Positions 58,701 to 64,000 are shown, numbered from the stretch's first letter. The stretch is 64,000 nucleotides of DNA from Chimonanthus salicifolius (GCA_013350335.1 CM023535.1:24087746-24151745); one strand, 5' to 3'. A program made the numbers and translations. Notes: generated from the letters alone by a model not told the origin.

Positions 58701-58952
58701 AATTAACTTCATGTTCTGAAGGCACCATAGTTGAACTCAATACTTATAAACTAAAAGAGACTATGAAAATGATCAACTCCCAAGACATTGAAGGCCCCAA
58801 TAAAATCTAAAGTGCAAAAAAATTGCAATTGGTCATAACAAAGATTCAAATGATACCTTGCATCGTGATTCAACCACACAAGTTAACACACTATGTGATC
58901 TAGAACTCTCTGCATTTATGCTCGTGGCTCCAGTTCTCCTATTTGCTAGGCC
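16467..58952 (-). CDS. kinesin-12, PAKRP1/KIN12A-B type (5' end outside window)
   Basis: A plus-end-directed microtubule motor of the plant KIN-12A/B (PAKRP1) type, which acts at the phragmoplast midzone in cytokinesis. Exons in transcript order: 58952-58857, 54410-54265, 35665-35516, 35431-35302, 35192-33933, 31299-31201, 31100-30948, 30818-30021, 16760-16467 (TGA). All junctions are GT-AG and the phases agree, giving 1,041 residues. The motor half present carries switch I (SSRSHSV), switch II (DLAGSE), PYRDSRLT and the neck start ([10 protein letters not shown]). A Ser-rich linker, a coiled coil and the end [12 protein letters not shown] follow, as in the family. The ATP-binding P-loop exons are not found up to 64000. 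Four introns are swollen by TEs but the reading frame is undamaged, so the gene looks functional. The start lies outside, so the total length is unknown. Confidence 0.92.
16761..17347. other. intron DNA beside the last kinesin exon
   Basis: AT-rich intron sequence without recognisable TE coding remnants. Confidence 0.5.
17348..17533. repeat. 93-bp tandem duplication
   Basis: Units 17348-17440 and 17441-17533 both begin gaccaaaaataggcccaat and are almost identical. They lie in the last kinesin intron, just outside the LTR element at 17628. Confidence 0.92.
17628..18528 (-). repeat. 3' LTR of the gag-only element
   Basis: 901 bp, TG...CA. Long collinear match to 19793-20727 with scattered substitutions and small indels. 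The short ORF near 17985 lies on the opposite strand within the LTR and is not a gene. Confidence 0.9.
18529..19792 (-). pseudogene. gag remnant with zinc knuckle (gag-only element)
   Basis: On the - strand, around 19480-19415, a retroviral-type CCHC knuckle is readable (FCCHC, a stop, then [10 protein letters not shown]), preceded by a coiled region containing [10 protein letters not shown]. Further down, open frames of about 120 codons have no clear domain. The stop inside the knuckle shows that the gag is dead. Confidence 0.65.
19793..20727 (-). repeat. 5' LTR of the gag-only element
   Basis: 935 bp, begins TGATGCAGGGCAAC and ends CGCATCA. Homologous to 17628-18528 over its length, with a small insertion near 19900-19930. 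Confidence 0.9.
21689..22601 (+). mobile_element. TG..CA element with perfect palindromic LTR-like segment, TSD GGTAT
   Basis: The insertion runs from tgtaacgcccgcccc to gggtgggcgttaca and is flanked by 5-bp duplications GGTAT (21684-21688, 22602-22606), the mark of an LTR-retrotransposon integration. Positions 21689-22034 and 22060-22405 are inverted copies, identical by eye and 346 bp each, around a 25-bp spacer. A PBS-like tggtatcagagc follows at once (about 22408), so 21689-22405 sits in 5' LTR position. The last ~30 bp repeat the LTR end. The right arm, read on +, encodes Gypsy [22 protein letters not shown] and [14 protein letters not shown]. Interior coding is absent. Confidence 0.8.
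22793..23090 (+). repeat. 149-bp tandem duplication inside LINE ORF1
   Basis: Two diverged units begin ccaactccttcatcc at 22793 and 22942 and share 'gggtggagcaagaagttgat' and 'ttggggaagctcg'. The duplication copies the DUF4283 core of the LINE ORF1 and shifts its frame. Confidence 0.8.
24341..29165 (+). pseudogene. LINE ORF2 remnant: endonuclease, RT, RNase H
   Basis: The endonuclease starts MKILTWNVR (24574), then FCLMNVYGP and GGFTWSNG. The RT includes [18 protein letters not shown] (about 26770), the catalytic-type [12 protein letters not shown] (26880) and [10 protein letters not shown] (27060) after a stop. The RNase H includes [18 protein letters not shown] (28810) and VIIEGD. Stops and frameshifts are frequent. 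About 0.5 kb between 25760 and 26290 does not read as LINE sequence and may be an insertion. Confidence 0.8.
29001..29060 (+). repeat. 23-bp direct repeat, about 2.6 copies, in LINE RNase H
   Basis: Units at 29001, 29024 and 29047 start aatagaa(a/g)gggattt. The reiteration interrupts the RNase H frame just after VIIEGD. Confidence 0.9.
29166..30020. other. intron DNA, possibly a decayed LTR fragment
   Basis: No gene is seen. The part 29180-29580 has features of a Copia-type LTR (AT-rich, 'acctctcacaacatttgagg', repeated 'gacacaagga') but no partner or TSD was found. The last bases lead to the kinesin exon at 30021. Confidence 0.3.
30021..30818 (-). CDS. kinesin-12 exon: main coiled coil
   Basis: 266 codons, phase 0 at both ends, with acceptor acatttacag and donor gtaatt. 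Rich in E, K, L and Q with heptad patterns, from [14 protein letters not shown] to [15 protein letters not shown]. It includes the well-conserved block [17 protein letters not shown]. The next exon is 13.3 kb away. Confidence 0.92.
30948..31100 (-). CDS. kinesin-12 exon: coiled-coil segment
   Basis: 51 codons, acceptor ctttttgcag, donor gtatga. The peptide runs from [16 protein letters not shown] through [14 protein letters not shown] to SLANEHK, with charged heptad-like spacing. Confidence 0.92.
31201..31299 (-). CDS. kinesin-12 exon: start of coiled coil
   Basis: 33 codons encoding [19 protein letters not shown] and onward to HLNRL. The acceptor is ttattatgcag. The donor is gtcagg, a weaker than usual GT site, but the next exon continues in phase with VQQYKHE as in the family. 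Confidence 0.9.
32020..33617 (+). pseudogene. 5'-truncated L1-like LINE: zf-RVT and RNase H, poly(A)
   Basis: Nested in the Mutator-like element. The block GIRFQVRNG and FWKDIWVG (about 32060-32115) opens it. A zinc-binding RT-associated domain follows ([30 protein letters not shown], 32440-32620), then RNase H ([20 protein letters not shown] at about 32995, [15 protein letters not shown]). A poly(A) run at 33611-33627 marks the 3' end. A few stops and frameshifts are present, fewer than in the 20950-29165 copy. Confidence 0.85.
33675..33695. repeat. (TA)n microsatellite
   Basis: Pure TA run of about 21 bp between the nested LINE poly(A) and the right end of the Mutator-like element. Confidence 0.85.
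33933..35192 (-). CDS. kinesin-12 large exon: Ser-rich linker between motor and coiled coil
   Basis: 420 codons, phase 0 at both ends, with acceptor atatcaacag and donor gtacgt. It begins DELIRIKSN and has the family block [13 protein letters not shown] and an acidic stretch ([18 protein letters not shown]). A long Ser/Thr-rich, low-complexity region follows, with many SP sites that could be phosphorylated (inference). It ends SNIQVPK. Confidence 0.92.
35302..35431 (-). CDS. kinesin-12 exon: motor C-terminus and neck
   Basis: 130 nt with acceptor acaaatgcag and donor gtattg. It encodes [18 protein letters not shown], the conserved last helix of the motor, and the neck stretch [13 protein letters not shown]. 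It ends in phase 0 with IRQLK. Confidence 0.93.
35516..35665 (-). CDS. kinesin-12 exon: alpha-4/L12 and beta-8 region of motor
   Basis: 150 nt with acceptor tgaatttcag and donor gtaatc. It encodes [11 protein letters not shown], then the microtubule-contact segment [12 protein letters not shown] and [15 protein letters not shown]. Phase matches the exons on both sides (completes Gly, begins Thr). Confidence 0.93.
35666..37107. other. intron DNA with a probable LINE 3'-end scrap
   Basis: Around 35860-36000 the - strand reads like a LINE 3' end (pyrimidine- and T-rich tail, 'ctcctcctttttaatacaatcccctt' on the complement). Beyond that no coding remnant is recognised up to the LTR at 37108. Confidence 0.35.
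37108..38352 (-). repeat. Gypsy-like LTR (3' LTR, - strand)
   Basis: On the - strand the segment begins TGAAGGAGGCATCA and ends TGCATCA (TG...CA), about 1.25 kb. Immediately before it on that strand is ggagggggagaa, a polypurine tract, so this is a 3' LTR with interior DNA to its right. A second LTR was not found, so the element is incomplete. Confidence 0.5.
38353..40406 (-). other. decayed interior of an LTR element (Gypsy-like)
   Basis: Next to the polypurine tract the sequence has 'gaagaaactcgacctcgag', a pattern common near the 3' end of plant Gypsy interiors. No RT or integrase motif can be read and frames are short. A 518-bp Mutator-like MITE is inserted at 38570-39087. Confidence 0.35.
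38570..39087. mobile_element. Mutator-like MITE, 518 bp, 9-bp TSD
   Basis: Flanked by exact 9-bp repeats GTGCAAGCC (38561-38569, 39088-39096). The left end reads aatgttgtaaaaatcg and the right end reads back as catggttgttaaaatc. Both arms then repeat 'gaatcgtatcg'-type blocks, forming degenerate long inverted repeats. No ORF. It is inserted into the decayed LTR-element interior, so it is younger than that. Confidence 0.78.
40412..41946 (-). mobile_element. internally deleted Copia element, TSD ATTTT
   Basis: LTRs at 40412-40711 (3') and 41631-41946 (5') are flanked by ATTTT duplications (40407-40411, 41947-41951). Inside the right LTR the complement of 'ggttgatacca' gives a tggtatcaac primer site. 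The 0.9-kb interior keeps only the end of the RT and the RNase H region on the - strand: [13 protein letters not shown] (about 41110-41130) and, in other frames, the 'SKK' and 'AEY' zone. It is a deletion derivative of a normal 5-kb Copia. LTR divergence is modest, with small indels. Confidence 0.88.
41952..45634. other. intron DNA, dispersed repeat and LTR-like fragment
   Basis: About 42395-42605 is a copy of the dispersed 'gaccgaaggtgtccaggttt' repeat. Between about 43660 and 44560 an LTR-like arrangement is seen (TATA-like attataaataag near 44441, then 'cagtgacacacaatatgagt'), but no second LTR or primer site was found. A G-run lies at 44955-44968. No host gene is seen. Confidence 0.35.
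46640..47425 (-). pseudogene. LINE RNase H fragment nested in Copia
   Basis: On the - strand: [19 protein letters not shown] (about 47275-47215), then [17 protein letters not shown] and [17 protein letters not shown] (about 47090-47030). This is the L1-like RNase H domain plus about 300 bp of 3' sequence. One frameshift is present between the first two blocks. The boundaries are approximate. Confidence 0.75.
47430..48015 (+). pseudogene. Copia RNase H remnant
   Basis: It reads [12 protein letters not shown] at 47440-47480, a stop, then [16 protein letters not shown], followed by a tandem duplication of the same segment, then '[17 protein letters not shown]' and '[11 protein letters not shown]' typical of the end of Copia polyproteins. 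Confidence 0.8.
47532..47739 (+). repeat. 104-bp tandem duplication in Copia RNase H
   Basis: Units 47532-47635 and 47636-47739 both start ttggcaaagcaagaaacaaa and are nearly identical. The duplication repeats the catalytic-core SKKQ..AEAEY segment and destroys the frame. Confidence 0.93.
48367..48636 (-). repeat. 3' LTR of the Copia element
   Basis: 270 bp, TG...CA on either strand. It matches 53626-53845 closely, differing by an extra A/G-rich block near 48372-48388 and a few substitutions. Confidence 0.9.
48737..52763 (-). pseudogene. Copia polyprotein remnant (gag, integrase, RT, RNase H)
   Basis: Starts at an ATG at 52763 ([20 protein letters not shown]). A broken zinc knuckle lies near 51950-51900 ([17 protein letters not shown]). 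The pre-integrase HCRLGHLS is near 51310, then integrase ([20 protein letters not shown], about 51180-51080) and [19 protein letters not shown] (50850). RT begins [16 protein letters not shown] (50110) with [10 protein letters not shown] and the catalytic [13 protein letters not shown] (49600). RNase H begins with 'SDADW'-like codons near 49110 and ends [13 protein letters not shown] (48790). Several in-frame stops and frame changes, so no active protein. Confidence 0.88.
53626..53845 (-). repeat. 5' LTR of the Copia element, outer end truncated
   Basis: 220 bp. It aligns to 48367-48636 but stops at 'gcccacat', where the other LTR continues through 'caccagacatgtgggtccc'. The loss explains why no target duplication is seen. 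Confidence 0.85.
54265..54410 (-). CDS. kinesin-12 exon: switch II region of motor
   Basis: 146 nt with acceptor ttttttgtag and donor gtatgt. It encodes SVADGLCSL, then [14 protein letters not shown] with the switch II DLAGSE motif intact, then [11 protein letters not shown]. It ends two bases into a glycine codon that the next exon completes 18.6 kb away. Confidence 0.93.
54600..55690 (+). pseudogene. LINE 3'-end fragment (zf-RVT and RNase H remnant)
   Basis: Reads on + as a zinc-binding RT-associated domain with frame changes (CVLCM.E.VYHL..QC near 54730-54780, then a W-rich segment), followed by a very decayed RNase H ([12 protein letters not shown] near 55165). It ends in T-rich DNA with a short inverted repeat at 55640-55700 (tgaaagattac / gtaatctttca). 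It lies in the intron between the switch I and switch II exons. Confidence 0.6.
56200..57789 (+). mobile_element. LINE copy keeping only ORF1, short poly(A)
   Basis: A 5' leader (about 56200-56350), an ORF1, a short 3' region and an A9 run at 57780-57788. No endonuclease or RT is present, so ORF2 has been lost between ORF1 and the 3' end, or the element is a non-autonomous derivative. A target duplication was not found. It is antisense to the kinesin gene. Confidence 0.6.
56361..57609 (+). pseudogene. LINE ORF1: RRM plus DUF4283-like nucleic-acid-binding protein
   Basis: The RRM signature begins TIFVENLP (RNP2, about 56359-56382) and continues WVWELFNKW and [10 protein letters not shown] stop and frame change precede RNP1-like [12 protein letters not shown] (about 56472-56505). 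From there one frame runs to 57609 with a single TAG at 56794. The central domain has [20 protein letters not shown] and [12 protein letters not shown]. The C-terminus is basic. Only about two lesions are seen in roughly 415 codons, so this copy is comparatively young. Confidence 0.75.
57790..58129. other. intron DNA, nothing recognised
   Basis: AT-rich spacer between the LINE ORF1 copy and an RTE-like tail. Confidence 0.5.
58130..58650 (+). mobile_element. RTE-like LINE 3' fragment ending in GAT repeats
   Basis: It begins inside the RT C-terminal region ([14 protein letters not shown], about 58150-58190) and continues to a 3' segment (58420-58500, 'gaccatggagtgactaatagtatgg') that is shared, inverted, with 63240-63345. 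It ends in a GAT/GAC-rich simple repeat (58507-58640). RTE-type LINEs end in short tandem repeats rather than poly(A). The Asp-rich frame across the repeat is not a gene. Confidence 0.7.
58507..58640 (+). repeat. GAT/GAC/GTC trinucleotide-rich tail
   Basis: Imperfect trinucleotide array, read as the 3' tail of the RTE-like copy. It ends about 217 bp before the kinesin switch I exon boundary at 58857. Confidence 0.85.
58857..58952 (-). CDS. kinesin-12 exon: switch I region of motor
   Basis: 32 codons, phase 0 at both ends. The acceptor is ttaatacag and the donor is gtatca. The peptide begins [15 protein letters not shown] and contains SSRSHSV, the kinesin switch I signature that contacts nucleotide and Mg. 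This is the most 5' exon visible. The intron before it leaves the window or holds exons that could not be recognised. Confidence 0.9.
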
Positions 58953-59536
58953 CTGTATTAACATGCAATATCTGTGAATAAGATGTTCAGGAAAAATTCA
59001 ACCTGCACTGACAAGGTTAAGAATCAAAGTAAGAATATTACTGACCTCAATTCAAGGTATTCAATGGCTGAGCAATATAATCAAGGTTAGTTTAGGATTT
59101 AGGACTCTTAAGGGCTGAGTATCCATGGCCGGCTTAGACATATAAAATTTTCAGATGTTGATAGTTAACATTAATGGTTTTAATTATTCCTGATCATAAT
59201 CCCTATTTACTTTAACATAATAACCATGCCAATGGCAAATGCAGTATTTCATTGATGAGAAAATTGTCCTTAGACATGATATTTCTCTGCATGGTGAACG
59301 TCAATATGTTACTTGATATGGATCCATCTAATTTAAAAAGAATGAATTAACAAAAGAAATTGAAATGAATTGTAAGAAATTCAGACAGCCCACTGCAAAA
59401 ATAGCATAACTCAATAAATGAAAGGAGGCCAGTCGCTCTGATAGTGCTACAGTAGACTAAGAGTTCTATTTATCATTTAATGACTTAGAAGGCTTTGTTT
59501 TTTGGTTTATCTGCATTATAAGGACTGGCGTTGAAA
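58953..59536. other. intron upstream of the first visible kinesin exon
   Basis: The - strand acceptor ttaatacag at 58953 shows that this DNA is intron. No upstream kinesin exon was recognised here. Confidence 0.5.
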
Positions 59537-59541
59537 GACAA

Positions 59542-60205
59542 TGATGCGGACATAAGACTCTTATTTAGTCGGTGTTTATTATTAGGAGTTCCTAATTAGA
59601 TAGGACTCTTATTTATTAGGTATTTATTATTAAGAGTTCTTAATTAGATAGGACTCTTATTTAGTAGGTGTTTATTATTAGGAGTTCCTAATTAGATAGG
59701 ACTCTTATTTATTAGGTATTTATTATTAAGAGTTCTTAATTAGATAGGACTCTTATTTAGTAGGTATTTATTATTAGGAATTCCTAATTAGATAGGACTC
59801 TTATATAGTAGGTGTTTATTATTAGGAGTTCCTAATTAGATAGGACTCTTATATAGTAGGTGTTTATTATTAGGAGTTCCTAATTAGATAGGACTCTTAT
59901 TTAGTAGGTGTTTATTATTAGGAGTTCCTAATTAGATAGGACTCTTATTTAGTAGGTGTTTTTATTTAAGGAGTTGTAATATCCAGTTTTGGAGAGATTA
60001 TTTTGATCAATAAAATTGTTATTTTGTTTAGGAAAACGAATGACTATTTTGTGAAAATTCAAGTACAAAACGAAGGACTGTTTTGTGAAGATTCAAGTGC
60101 AAAACGAAGGACTGTTTTGTAAAGATTGAAGGGTTATTCAAGATATTATTCAAGCTTCCGCTATAATTTGAGGTTGGGTATTCTTAATCCTACCCTGCCT
60201 ACATC
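59542..60205 (+). repeat. left LTR of the Gypsy-like derivative
   Basis: 664 bp starting TGATGCGGAC. More than half is a 48-bp minisatellite (59555-59986). The 3' part also has two copies of 'gtgcaaaacgaaggactgtttt'-type units. The last 170 bp match 60941-61109. Confidence 0.85.
59555..59986 (+). repeat. minisatellite: nine 48-bp units inside the LTR
   Basis: Units start at 59555, 59603, 59651, 59699, 59747, 59795, 59843, 59891 and 59939 with no length change; the ninth degrades at its end. Consensus start is ggactcttatttagtagg, consensus end ctaattagata. Units 2 and 4 share the same variants (ttattaggta, aagagttctt), and units 6 and 7 share 'tatagtagg', which points to block duplication of two or more units. 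Confidence 0.95.
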
Positions 60206-60324
60206 TGAGTGGTATCAGAGCTTTTAAGTTAATCGAGACTCCGACATCGATCTTACCTGTGAGTGGCTTATTTTATCACTACTATTATTTGCTGCAAGAC
60301 TCTTTTTGTTCTTTCCACTGAGTT

Positions 60325-60940
60325 ATGGCACGGCGTTATAATTTTCGCCCTCGTCAAGCACGAACGGATGGCGGGATCCCTACAAATTCCGTTCCTCGGG
60401 TCAGAAGTGCTCTAGAAAGTGGCCCTACTCATCCGATGGGCAATTCTTCAAGCAGTGGTCACCCAAGTTCGACTCAAAATAATAATCTAAATATGGATCA
60501 GATAGTTCAGATGATGGCTAATATGGCACAGGATATAGCAGATTTGAAGAGGCCACGCAATCAGCGTCCCCCTAGCATTCCTTCCATTGATAACAATCAT
60601 TCATCATCGTCAAACGAGACACCACCTCGTTTTCCTCCTCCTCCTAGACGTCAACACAAATATGTAGACAGACGTCCAGAAAGAGACAACAAAGCAAATC
60701 TTGATTCATATGGCATTCGACTTGACATTCCAGACTATTCAGGCAGTACCGAGCATGATGAGTTTGTAGAATGGATCGAGGCAATTGAGAATGCTTTTGA
60801 TTGCAGGGAAGTTCCTGATGACATGAATGTTAAGTTGGTTTCTTCTAAATTTAAAGGCAGAGCTTTATCATGGTAGCAGAGAATTAAGACTGACAGACAG
60901 AATCAAGGTAAGTCAAAAATCCGAGACTGGAATAAGATGA
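60325..60940 (+). pseudogene. Gypsy-like gag, truncated
   Basis: ATG start MARRYNFRPRQARTD, a Ser/Asn/Pro-rich N-terminus with MDQIVQMMANMAQDIADLKR, then the retrotransposon gag core LDIPDYSGSTEHDEFVEWIE, AFDCREVPDDMNVKLVSSKF and KGRALSW. A TAG replaces the next tryptophan-region codon at 60874, and the frame is then cut by the LTR junction at about 60941. Confidence 0.85.
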
Positions 60941-61114
60941 AGAAAACTGTTTTGTGAAAATTCAAGTGCAAAACAAAGGACTGTTTTGTGAAGATTCAAG
61001 TGCAAAACGAAGGACTGTTTTGTAAAGATTGAAGGGTTATTCAAGATATTATTCAAGCTTCCGCTATAATTTGAGGTTGGGTATTCTTAATCCTACCCTG
61101 CCTACATCAGACAA

Positions 61115-63213
61115 TATTTTAGATAGATGGCTAGGATATGTTTTGAGTTTCTCTTTTCTTTGGAAAAACATGTAAAAGCACATGTAGGGCTGCTTTCCAA
61201 ACCAGTGGATGGTTTTTTAAACTGAAATAAAATTTTGAGTAGGCATGAAGCCCTCTCTGTCTTGGGAGTGGCTCCTTCATGTGGTGTAAAGAGCAGTGTT
61301 TCCTAATCTTGGTGCAAAGCTGGTTTTTATTGGAAAAACCAAATGACATCTTCCATTATTATACATGAGTTTATTGAAACCATTTTGCTACGGCTTCAAT
61401 TAGAAGTGTTCAATGGGATTATTTAAAATGGGAAACTTACCCATTTCCGACACTTAACTGTGTCAAATCTTCCGCAAATTCTTCATGGATTCTTCTAGTA
61501 CATGCTGGAGTTTACAGAGATTGTTCTGATATGTTAACACTGTTTTGCATGGTTTTAAAATATGATCATATTAATATGTTTTTTAGTTGATGGTTTCACA
61601 TGAAGTTTATACATTAATCTTTACAGTAAATTCCACATATTTTTTATGTTAAGACAATACGTAGATACTTTTATTCAAATATTATGCCAGATTCATGAAT
61701 GTTATGTTTTGGGAATTAGGAGTTGCCGAATCAGATATTCCGTAGCCATCACAGCTTTCAACACTCATCCCCGTACCCATGCAAGTTTGCAATTATTATT
61801 AATGAAATTTGTATTAGTATTCAAAGTTGGTTCTAGAGCAATTTTATGACAAAAGTCCTATTTCATCGTCATTTGTGGCTTGATCAACAAGATCATTTTG
61901 CAACCATCTGACACACTAATGTGGGACCCTGATGATTATTTTTTGGAGTGAAATTATGATGAGAGCATTAGGCTCAGTGATTCACATTCAGTGGACTCTT
62001 CAGTAGACCTCGATCACATTGAAGAAATTTCATCGGCTTTCATGGCCCATTTTAATCGTGGCAACCACCATTGGACTTCCTCTAATTATCCAGTTCAATT
62101 TCATAGTCAGGACCCAATGACCCAGCAGACCCTGAGTGACCCAAAACAGCCTGCTAAGCCCAAATCCAATTCTACCAGGCCTGACCGAACTCAAAATGCT
62201 CCGCAACAGCCCATGGCCAACCCGACTCCTAAATCGTGCAGGGTGGGATAGAATTTGTTGCTTATTTTAATTTGTGTTTTCTTAGAATAAATCCCATCCA
62301 CTCATCAAGATGTCTTTGCAACTTAGGAGGATTTTATTGGTCAGATTGTAAGCACATGGATTGATTCAAAATTGGAATTCAATCCTTGTGCAATTCTTTC
62401 CCACATTTTCTTAGGAATTAGTTTAGAAATATTCCCCATTAGTGGGGTCGACTATGGTAGGGGTATTTAAGTCTTTTTACAACCATTTTTCCTATAAATA
62501 CATGTACCATTTTCGAAAATTAACAATCAATAATATTTTTGGGATTTTTGAATTTCCTATGTGGAGTTTGGAGTTTTGCGAGGCTTCTGAAACCAAGACC
62601 CCAAACTTCGGTCTAAACAAGTGCCATGGATTTTTAATTATCTTGTGTTTTAATTGGTTTTAGATTTAGAATTAATTTCAGTTATCTCTTTCAATCGCAT
62701 CTCAATTCCATTATTAATTAAAAGGGACCTTAATCTATATTCCAATAAAGCACATTAGAATTCCTAGGAAACTTGTCGTTATGGGTTTGATCCATCAAAT
62801 TCGTAGCAAGGCAGAAAACGTCATAAATTTCGTGATTGGCTGCGCGGGCTCTGTTGACGTGAACGTCTACAGATCCATTATCCTAGCACACTTGGGTAAA
62901 ACTGTTGAAGTTCACCCCAAGCATGCGTCACATTACATAAAGGTGGCTATATCCCATCCACAATTGAGTTAAATTTGTGGGAAACCACTAGATAGCAGCC
63001 AAGGGTGTCCTTGAAGTTCAAGATAATAAGTATCAAACCTAAAGGTAAAAAATTTGAAACATTTGATATACAAGTTGCCAACACCATGCAGTCATTAACA
63101 TTTTCCATATGATCATTGGATGTTACTTCACATGAAGAGCACTGTCACAAACAGTCTGACAAAATGACAGCATATGGTTCCCCAGAATTTTATGCAAGAG
63201 ACCACTTTTGTGC
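61115..63213. other. unassigned intron or TE-derived DNA
   Basis: Short frames only. 61991-62251 encodes a hydrophilic Ser/Pro/Gln-rich peptide with SSAFMAHFNRGNHH, perhaps a gag-like scrap. 62490-62560 has a TATA-like cctataaatac and a run-on like an LTR R region. No partner LTR or TSD found. No kinesin motor exon was recognised. Confidence 0.35.
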
Positions 63214-64000
63214 ATTATCATCATCAGCAGCAGCAAGTAATCCCATCTATCTGTGGTCAGCTTTATGAGTTCTTCTTCTCCAAATAATCCTATAACAAAC
63301 CATACCATTAGTCACTCCATAGTCTAACATGTCCTATTTTATCCCTTCCCTCCATAGTTCCGAAGGTCGTGCTCTCCTCCTAGTGCCCTCAATCCGCAGT
63401 CTCTATACTCTACGTATTGGAGTTGTGCTTGGTCTTTCAGTAACATGACCAAACCATCTCAAACAAGTTTCTCTCAATTTGTCATCTATCGAAGCTATCT
63501 TTAGATTATCGCAAATGCATTTATTTCTAACTCTATCATCTAGGGTTAAACCACGCATCCAACGTAGCATACGCATCTCTGTTGTTATGACTTTGTTTAC
63601 TTGCCTTTTTTAAGTACCCAACACTTTGCTCCATAAAGCATCCCAGGTCTAATAACTATTTTATAAAATCGTCCTTTTAGGGAAACGAGGACTCTTTTAT
63701 CACACAAGACCCTGTTAGCTTGTCTACATTTTGCCCATCCAACTCCTATCCTATTCGTTATATCTAAGTCGAAACCTCTTTAAGATTCTACCATAGAGCC
63801 TAAGTATCTAAACTTATCACAATGTGCAACTATGTCATTTTCCATTTTTATCGAGTTACTCTCACTATTGTCTAACCCACTAAAGCTACATTCCATGTAT
63901 TCAGTTGTAGTTCTACTAATTTTCAACTCATTTGACTCCAACATTCTCCACAATCTAGCTAGCATTGAGTTGTTGTTTCCTCTCATTAATTAATACTAAA
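63214..64000 (-). pseudogene. RTE-like LINE RT C-terminus and 3' end
   Basis: On the - strand from the window edge: SRTTTEYMECSFS, then FRYLGSMVES, then blocks like ITNRIGVGWAKCRQANRVL, CDKRVLVSLKGRFYK and IVIRPGMLYGAKCW (about 63760-63640), typical of the RT C-terminal extension in plant RTE-like LINEs. The 3' end (63240-63345) matches 58420-58500 inverted and ends in a short tca/gca repeat. It continues past 64000. Stops are frequent after the RT part. Confidence 0.75.

Larger units (their letters stand above)
59542..61109 (+). mobile_element. Gypsy-like deletion derivative, TSD GACAA
   Basis: Left LTR 59542-60205, primer site tggtatcagag at 60210, gag from 60325, then an abrupt switch at about 60941 into the last 169 bp of a right LTR (60941-61109, 'cctgcctacatca'). 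Duplications GACAA flank it (59537-59541, 61110-61114). The deletion removed the rest of gag, all of pol and most of the right LTR. The short shared sequence around 'gaaaactgttttgtg' may have guided it. Confidence 0.88.

Noticed and set aside
59555..59986. Regular repeats that could suggest a CRISPR array
   Set aside because: Units are contiguous with no unique spacers, AT-rich and inside an LTR of a plant nuclear element; it is a minisatellite.
61991..62251. 86-codon hydrophilic frame as a small gene
   Set aside because: Low complexity, no known domain, in TE-rich intron DNA; at most a gag-like scrap.
62781..62972. 63-codon + frame considered as a kinesin upstream exon or small gene
   Set aside because: Wrong strand for the kinesin and no motor motif; no other support.

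Overview
This is nuclear DNA of a flowering plant. The evidence is intron-split genes with GT-AG junctions, a plant-type kinesin-12 that serves the cytokinetic phragmoplast, a CIB-type bHLH regulator, and a dense load of Copia, Gypsy, L1-like and RTE-like LINE, Mutator-like and hAT-like elements. The species cannot be fixed from the sequence. The very long TE-filled introns fit a TE-rich angiosperm with a large genome (inference).

Only two host genes are supported, and they converge. The first is a complete eight-exon bHLH transcription factor on the + strand (9842-12536, 585 codons plus stop). Its exon phases all close and a 49-bp tandem duplication sits directly before the start codon. The second is a kinesin-12 gene of the PAKRP1/KIN12A type on the - strand, which fills most of the rest. 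Nine exons are readable from 58952 down to the stop at 16467. They encode the second half of the motor, a serine-rich linker, a long coiled coil and the C-terminus. The P-loop exons are not visible and probably lie beyond the right edge. The coding part in the window is 3,126 nt spread over 42.5 kb, with introns of about 4.4, 18.6, 2.6 and 13.3 kb.

The layout is as follows. 1-9400 is intergenic, with SINE-like copies, a hAT-like MITE and two relatives of a fold-back TIR element (3802-4183, 6127-6769). 9.4-12.9 kb is the bHLH gene. 12.9-16.4 kb is quiet intergenic DNA. 16.8-30.0 kb is the last kinesin intron: a gag-only LTR element (TSD CAAGC) and a decayed L1-like LINE, itself split by a 913-bp element with TSD GGTAT whose LTR-position segment is a perfect 346-bp-arm palindrome carrying a Gypsy RT piece. 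31.3-33.9 kb is an intron holding a Mutator-like element with a nested LINE tail. 35.7-54.3 kb is an 18.6-kb intron with a Gypsy-like LTR, a 518-bp Mutator-like MITE, an internally deleted Copia (TSD ATTTT), a degraded Copia with a LINE nested in it, and a nearly full-length decayed Copia. 54.4-58.9 kb holds three LINE pieces. 59.5-61.1 kb is a Gypsy deletion derivative (TSD GACAA) whose LTR contains nine 48-bp repeats. 63.2-64 kb is the tail of an RTE-like LINE.

No new multigene system is evident. The unusual items are structural: the palindromic LTR-like element, the minisatellite-bearing LTR, the long fold-back element and the extreme intron growth of an otherwise intact cytokinesis gene. 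All coordinates and TSDs were read by eye; no alignment was run.
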